Below, one piece after another: positions 5,720 through 9,056 of a DNA stretch of 9,056 nt. Origin of the DNA: JAHRVQ01 sp047616645 (GTDB taxonomy: Bacteria > Pseudomonadota > Gammaproteobacteria > Pseudomonadales > Azotimanducaceae); contig JBLHIH010000151.1 of NCBI GenBank assembly GCA_047616645.1, positions 1 to 9,056 on the forward strand. Reading direction: 5' to 3'. A model generated the notes under the pieces. The model made no database searches. It was not told the DNA's origin and was given only the letters and a program-made list of their open reading frames with translations. A program made the position numbers and the translations under genes. Every line of letters begins with the position of its first letter. Position 1 is the stretch's first letter.

Positions 5720-7963
5720 TTATAGGGTAACTCTACGGAATAATATCGCTTTATCTCCTCGATGGGCGGGAATTCCAAGGGGCGGTCTATTTTTTATCAG
5801 ATTAAGAGATGAAATGGGTAGGGCCGTAGAGGTATCAGCTATATAAGCATCAACCGTCTCTTCCGTTTCAAAGATAAGTTTGAGTGAAATGTTTTTGTCA
5901 TACATACCGCTAATACGGATCACATCAACACCGTCGAAACCCGCATATTTCGGACGTTTAGATTCAAATAGTATCCCATCCAAAGCAAAGCCAATAAGGT
6001 TCGCAGTTGATGGCGTGGATATTTCAAAAATGTCAGCGCTTCGAGGACTAGAGATCTTCAAGTCAACTACGCGCTTATTATTTCTTTGGTCGATCTTTAT
6101 GATGGTAATTTCTGGTTTAACAAACCCTGATCTTTCGGTGGCCGAATAATTAATGTATTGCTTATTCAAGAGCGGAAAGAGTTTTCTCTTTTCTTCTTTG
6201 ATTTCAAGAATACTCGTCAGTCTCATTGGTAGGGTGTTATTACTATCTATTTGATAAAACGCAGTGCCCTTATCCATATCCTCAAAGTAATTAATGTTGA
6301 TATGTTGAGGTCGATCTTGGGAGTACAGCGGTGTAATTATTGCGAGGCTAATGCCAATGATTGTTAACGAACTCGTTAGAATCACGGGTAATCGCAATTG
6401 TGCTCCCAAAACTATTGGGACAAATACCGTCATAAATAGCCCTATAAAGGGGAGGGTGCTGATGATAAGCCTGTATCCTTGAGACTCAATTAAGGGAAAC
6501 ACCAGTCCTAGGGTTGCGGGGATTAATATTACGAGACTCAACAAATTGAGATGCGGATTATTTTTTGATGACATAAAGGGTGTGACAAAAATCAACAAGG
6601 ACCCTGCAAATAATGGGGCTAACAATAAGTTTGCAGCATCAGGCATTTCAATGAGTAGTAATACGCTAAGCATTCCCCATAAATACCAAGTGCCGACGAG
6701 TGCATGAATTGCAGAAATGTATTTATTGATGATGATAGCGGCACACAGACCTCCGGTAAGCGTCGATGCAAATAGAGCAAGGCGATATCCGATTTCGTTG
6801 GCGGGCCATGCTACTGTTGTGCCCTGCGCTAGGGAAATCACTTTAAATGTAAGGACACCAAACCCTATAGTGAATAGAATTACCAAAATGGCAGAAGCCA
6901 TTCCGCCAAGTGTTCCTATCAAAGTACCACCGCTACGCACTAAACCAATGGTGAGTAGTAATATACTTAAGATGAGTAAATAGGGACTTAAGGCGATAGG
7001 CCATTGAAGCCAAGTGGAATAAACATTGGTATAAACAACATTCGATTCTGTTTTTAGTGCTTCTGATAAGTTGTTTGCAAGCCACCTAGTGAGTGGAAGC
7101 ATGTTTTCTCCGTGATGTTGGAGTGTCCTAATATCTATTTGGGCGAGGTTGTCGAGGGGCGTATGGTAATGATTTCGCTCTGACCCGAAAGCGAAATCAA
7201 TACCAGAAATATTTGCTCTTTTTACTGTAGAAAAGTCTGTATCGTTAGGCATTCGCTTGAAAATTTCACTGATTAAAGATGCTCCCCTTGGGTAAGAGGA
7301 TTCACTTTGAAATGCATTGATAAAATTACTGTTGTACCCAGAAGTACGTAAAACTTGAACTAAACCGGTTGAACCGCTTCCTTCGAAATTTAATAAAATA
7401 CCAATATCTTCAGCATACTTGCTGTTTTTGAAGAATCCTTCTGCGCCAATCAAGCCTTGTTCTTCAGCATCTGTAAAAATCAATAGTATTGGATTTTCAA
7501 ATGGTGCCTCAGACTTTAGTATTCTTGCCGTTTCAAGCATGGCGGCAACGGCGGCACCATCATCCCCAGCACCGGGCGCCATAGGTACAGAATCATAGTG
7601 TGACATTAATGCTACATAAGGTGCTTCGGACCTTCCCGGTATGATAGCAATAATATTTTCGACAAAGGCGCAGGAATTAAATCGAAAGGAACAAGCCCAT
7701 GCATTTTGTATTTCAGATTGAATATTGTTGTTTGACAGGTCTTGAATAATTCTTTCTTTTACAATTTTGTTTAACGGTGAGCCAGTAGGATGGGGTTGGT
7801 CTTCTGCCAATAAAGTGGACAGTATTGTATATGCACGTTCTCCTGAAAATTCATTGCTCGCTGCAGTAGCGGGTTTTACCGTTGGCAATTGCATAGACAG
7901 ATGATTGAGTGTGAACAAAACAAGTGTCAGGGTTAAAGCAGGAAAGAAACGATAGACTGGCAT
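5720..7963 (-). CDS. M28-family zinc metallopeptidase with C-terminal multi-span membrane domain
   Basis: This 747-residue protein is probably an aminopeptidase-type enzyme whose catalytic domain faces the periplasm, by analogy with ER metallopeptidase 1 (ERMP1/Fxna)-like M28 proteins. A signal or anchor segment (8-20) precedes the M28 domain (about 38-300). Expected di-zinc ligands and catalytic residues are visible: H122 and D124 in MSHYDS, bridging D134 in GAGDDGAA, catalytic E167 and ligand E168 in DAEEQG, E194 in NFEGSG, and H267 in NHYHTPLD. About eight hydrophobic spans follow (about 325-546), then a C-terminal soluble domain (about 550-747) of unknown role. All active-site residues are present, so it is probably active; its substrate is unknown. 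ATG 7963 is preceded by AAAGGGG at six bases. It shares strand with the synthetase gene but is separated from it by the repeat array. Confidence 0.92.
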   Translation of the reverse strand: MPVYRFFPALTLTLVLFTLNHLSMQLPTVKPATAASNEFSGERAYTILSTLLAEDQPHPTGSPLNKIVKERIIQDLSNNNIQSEIQNAWACSFRFNSCAFVENIIAIIPGRSEAPYVALMSHYDSVPMAPGAGDDGAAVAAMLETARILKSEAPFENPILLIFTDAEEQGLIGAEGFFKNSKYAEDIGILLNFEGSGSTGLVQVLRTSGYNSNFINAFQSESSYPRGASLISEIFKRMPNDTDFSTVKRANISGIDFAFGSERNHYHTPLDNLAQIDIRTLQHHGENMLPLTRWLANNLSEALKTESNVVYTNVYSTWLQWPIALSPYLLILSILLLTIGLVRSGGTLIGTLGGMASAILVILFTIGFGVLTFKVISLAQGTTVAWPANEIGYRLALFASTLTGGLCAAIIINKYISAIHALVGTWYLWGMLSVLLLIEMPDAANLLLAPLFAGSLLIFVTPFMSSKNNPHLNLLSLVILIPATLGLVFPLIESQGYRLIISTLPFIGLFMTVFVPIVLGAQLRLPVILTSSLTIIGISLAIITPLYSQDRPQHININYFEDMDKGTAFYQIDSNNTLPMRLTSILEIKEEKRKLFPLLNKQYINYSATERSGFVKPEITIIKIDQRNNKRVVDLKISSPRSADIFEISTPSTANLIGFALDGILFESKRPKYAGFDGVDVIRISGMYDKNISLKLIFETEETVDAYIADTSTALPISSLNLIKNRPPLGIPAHRGDKAILFRRVTL

Positions 7964-7978
7964 CAGGGACCCCTTTTT

Positions 7979-8161
7979 TTAAGCAGGGTACACCACCATA
8001 GTACTCGCTGTCTCTCCTGTTTCTACCTCTACATTTTTTGGTGGTATCAAACTCATCCTCCCTAGACCGTCAGTGATGGTTGACTCATGATTGACTAGCA
8101 ACAGGACAAAGGTCAGGATGAAAGCAGGAAGGGAATGAATTGTAACTGAGGATAAGGGTTG
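7979..8161 (-). pseudogene. Decayed second copy of the M28 peptidase signal-peptide region
   Basis: A stretch at about 8087-8138 matches the start of the peptidase gene (7901-7952) at roughly 70 percent of bases by eye. The offset is exactly 186 bases (62 codons), so both lie in the same minus-strand frame. The encoded PAFILTFVLLLVNH matches PALTLTLVLFTLNH (residues 8-21 of the peptidase) at eight of 14 positions. The codon equivalent to the start is TCA, not ATG, and the frame ends at TAA 7981-7979, six codons before the true start. The sequence after NHES does not align convincingly with the peptidase. I read it as a remnant of a tandem paralogue or partial duplication. It also forms the upstream region of the + strand enoyl-CoA hydratase gene. 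Confidence 0.5.
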
Positions 8162-8163
8162 TT

Positions 8164-8856
8164 ATGAGTGAATTAGTGATTGCTGAACTAGAAAATGGTA
8201 TCGGTGAATTAGTGTTAAATCGACCACGACAAAGAAATTCTTTAACGGGTCCATTGGTGATAGCGCTTCAAAAAGCATTAGAGGCGCTTCTGGAAAATGA
8301 TGAGTGCCGGGTGATTATCATTCGAGGGCAAGATGGATTTTTCTGTGCAGGCTTAGATGTCAAAGCTTTTTTTCAAGAACCAGAGCCCGCATGGAAAGCC
8401 AACTTTACTAATGACTGGACTAAATTTCATAGAACTGTTTTTTATGCCAACAAACCTATTATAGGTGCTATAGAAGGTTTTGCTTTAGCAGGAGGGTCTG
8501 GTTTGGCATTGGCCTGTGATTTTTTGATCATCGGAGAGAAGGCAGTTTTCCATGTGCTTGAAGTTGAAAGGGGTATGCTTGCTCCCTTTAACGTATTTTG
8601 GCTGAGTGTTCGTTTTTCTTACAGGATAGCATTAAAACTAGCGCTGTTAGGCCAGAGATTATCGGGGCAAGAATTGGTTGATATCGGTGTCGCCGATAAG
8701 TGTGTCTCAGACGATCAGGTATTGTTTGCGGCTCGAGAAATGGCAGAAAGGTTTGCAGGTTTTGATGCGAAAAATACTCAACAATTAAAAAAATCCATTC
8801 GTTCGGGTAGATTAGATACTGACTTTGATAAATTGTTGGCTGCCATTAGGACATAG
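8164..8856 (+). CDS. Enoyl-CoA hydratase/isomerase family (crotonase fold) protein
   Basis: This 230-residue crotonase-fold protein would act on enoyl-CoA in the cytoplasm, in fatty-acid breakdown or a related pathway. The oxyanion-hole segments are GFFCAGLDVKAF (58-69; A62) and GFALAGGSGLALACD (105-119; G111). Of the two catalytic glutamates of classical hydratase, the first (rat Glu144) is replaced by G113 in AGGSGLA, whereas E133 in VLEVERGM aligns with the second (Glu164). Enoyl-CoA isomerases of the family use only the second position, so isomerase or another activity is at least as likely as hydration. It is about 25 residues shorter than typical members, mainly at the C-terminus. AAGGG (8154-8158) precedes ATG 8164 by five bases. 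No promoter is convincing; the upstream 200 bases contain the peptidase remnant on the other strand. Confidence 0.85.
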   Translation: MSELVIAELENGIGELVLNRPRQRNSLTGPLVIALQKALEALLENDECRVIIIRGQDGFFCAGLDVKAFFQEPEPAWKANFTNDWTKFHRTVFYANKPIIGAIEGFALAGGSGLALACDFLIIGEKAVFHVLEVERGMLAPFNVFWLSVRFSYRIALKLALLGQRLSGQELVDIGVADKCVSDDQVLFAAREMAERFAGFDAKNTQQLKKSIRSGRLDTDFDKLLAAIRT

Positions 8857-8904
8857 GTCATGTGTTAGTAAATTTGGGCATTGATAAGGCCTACGCCAGT
8901 GGGA

Positions 8905-8927
8905 TATCGTTATTCTAGAAAACGATA
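8905..8927. repeat. Near-perfect 23-base palindrome after the enoyl-CoA hydratase gene
   Basis: TATCGTT (8905-8911) and AACGATA (8921-8927) are exact complements, and the centre contains the palindrome TTCTAGAA. A run of six T begins at 8936, eight bases after the stem, farther than in a normal intrinsic terminator. It could be a weak terminator of the gene ending at 8856 or an operator-like site. Confidence 0.45.
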
Positions 8928-8932
8928 AGACG

Positions 8933-8997
8933 CCCTTTTTTCTAGCTAATGTAAGAAATAAGCTATTTTTCTCGGACATTTGCTTACAAAAAAAGGG
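8933..8997. repeat. Interrupted inverted repeat of unknown role
   Basis: CCCTTTTTT (8933-8941) and TGTAAG (8950-8955) are complemented, in order, by CTTACA (8983-8988) and AAAAAAGGG (8989-8997), so the right arm pairs with a left arm split by eight extra bases (8942-8949). A smaller TAGCT/AGCTA stem lies inside, and GTCGA-caaa-TCGAC follows at 9004-9017. Apart from these structures, no gene is visible in 8857-9056. Confidence 0.5.
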
Positions 8998-9056
8998 TCA
9001 TATGTCGACAAATCGACGCTGATTGAGTTGTTTTCACTAGTAATATAGGGTTATTA

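Overview
This AT-rich window looks like a chromosomal segment of a heterotrophic proteobacterium, most likely a gammaproteobacterium. That placement is inference, from the style of the membrane-anchored DsbA-like protein, the FmdB-like small protein and the fatty-acid catabolic enzymes. No phage, transposase, CRISPR, tRNA or rRNA gene is visible. The coding content is dominated by acyl-CoA chemistry: an acyl-CoA dehydrogenase, a FATP/FadD6-type acyl-CoA synthetase and an enoyl-CoA hydratase/isomerase.

Layout from left to right. Positions 1-1291 (+) hold the 3' end of a long-chain/isovaleryl-type acyl-CoA dehydrogenase gene, followed 10 bases later by a small FmdB-like protein; the two are probably one operon. 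Positions 1358-1819 (+) encode a secreted YciI-like protein. Its gene converges on, and overlaps by 20 bases, a membrane-anchored DsbA-like thioredoxin-fold gene (1800-2489, -). Positions 2721-3415 (+) carry a clearly broken gene for an exported class I SAM-dependent methyltransferase-like protein, with two in-frame stops, an apparent internal deletion and two frameshifts. Positions 3452-5254 (-) encode the acyl-CoA synthetase. Its upstream region (5258-5691) is a tandem array of 3.5 nearly identical 123-base units. Positions 5720-7963 (-) encode a large M28 metallopeptidase with a multi-span membrane domain. Just upstream of it is a decayed second copy of its signal-peptide region. Positions 8164-8856 (+) encode the enoyl-CoA hydratase/isomerase, followed by about 200 bases rich in inverted repeats and without a gene.

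How the genes fit together: the synthetase would activate a fatty acid to its CoA thioester, the dehydrogenase would introduce the 2,3 double bond, and the crotonase-fold protein would hydrate or isomerise the enoyl-CoA. They lie on different strands and so are neighbours, not one operon. The peptidase, DsbA-like and YciI-like proteins act at the membrane or in the periplasm and have no evident tie to the lipid genes.

The most notable structure is the 123-base array. Each core repeats a candidate promoter plus the exact ribosome-binding site of the synthetase gene. Each spacer carries a 9-base sequence complementary to that ribosome-binding site. This layout could make translation depend on which promoter copy is used. 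That idea is a hypothesis from sequence alone. I see no evidence for a defence system or other large new multi-gene system here.
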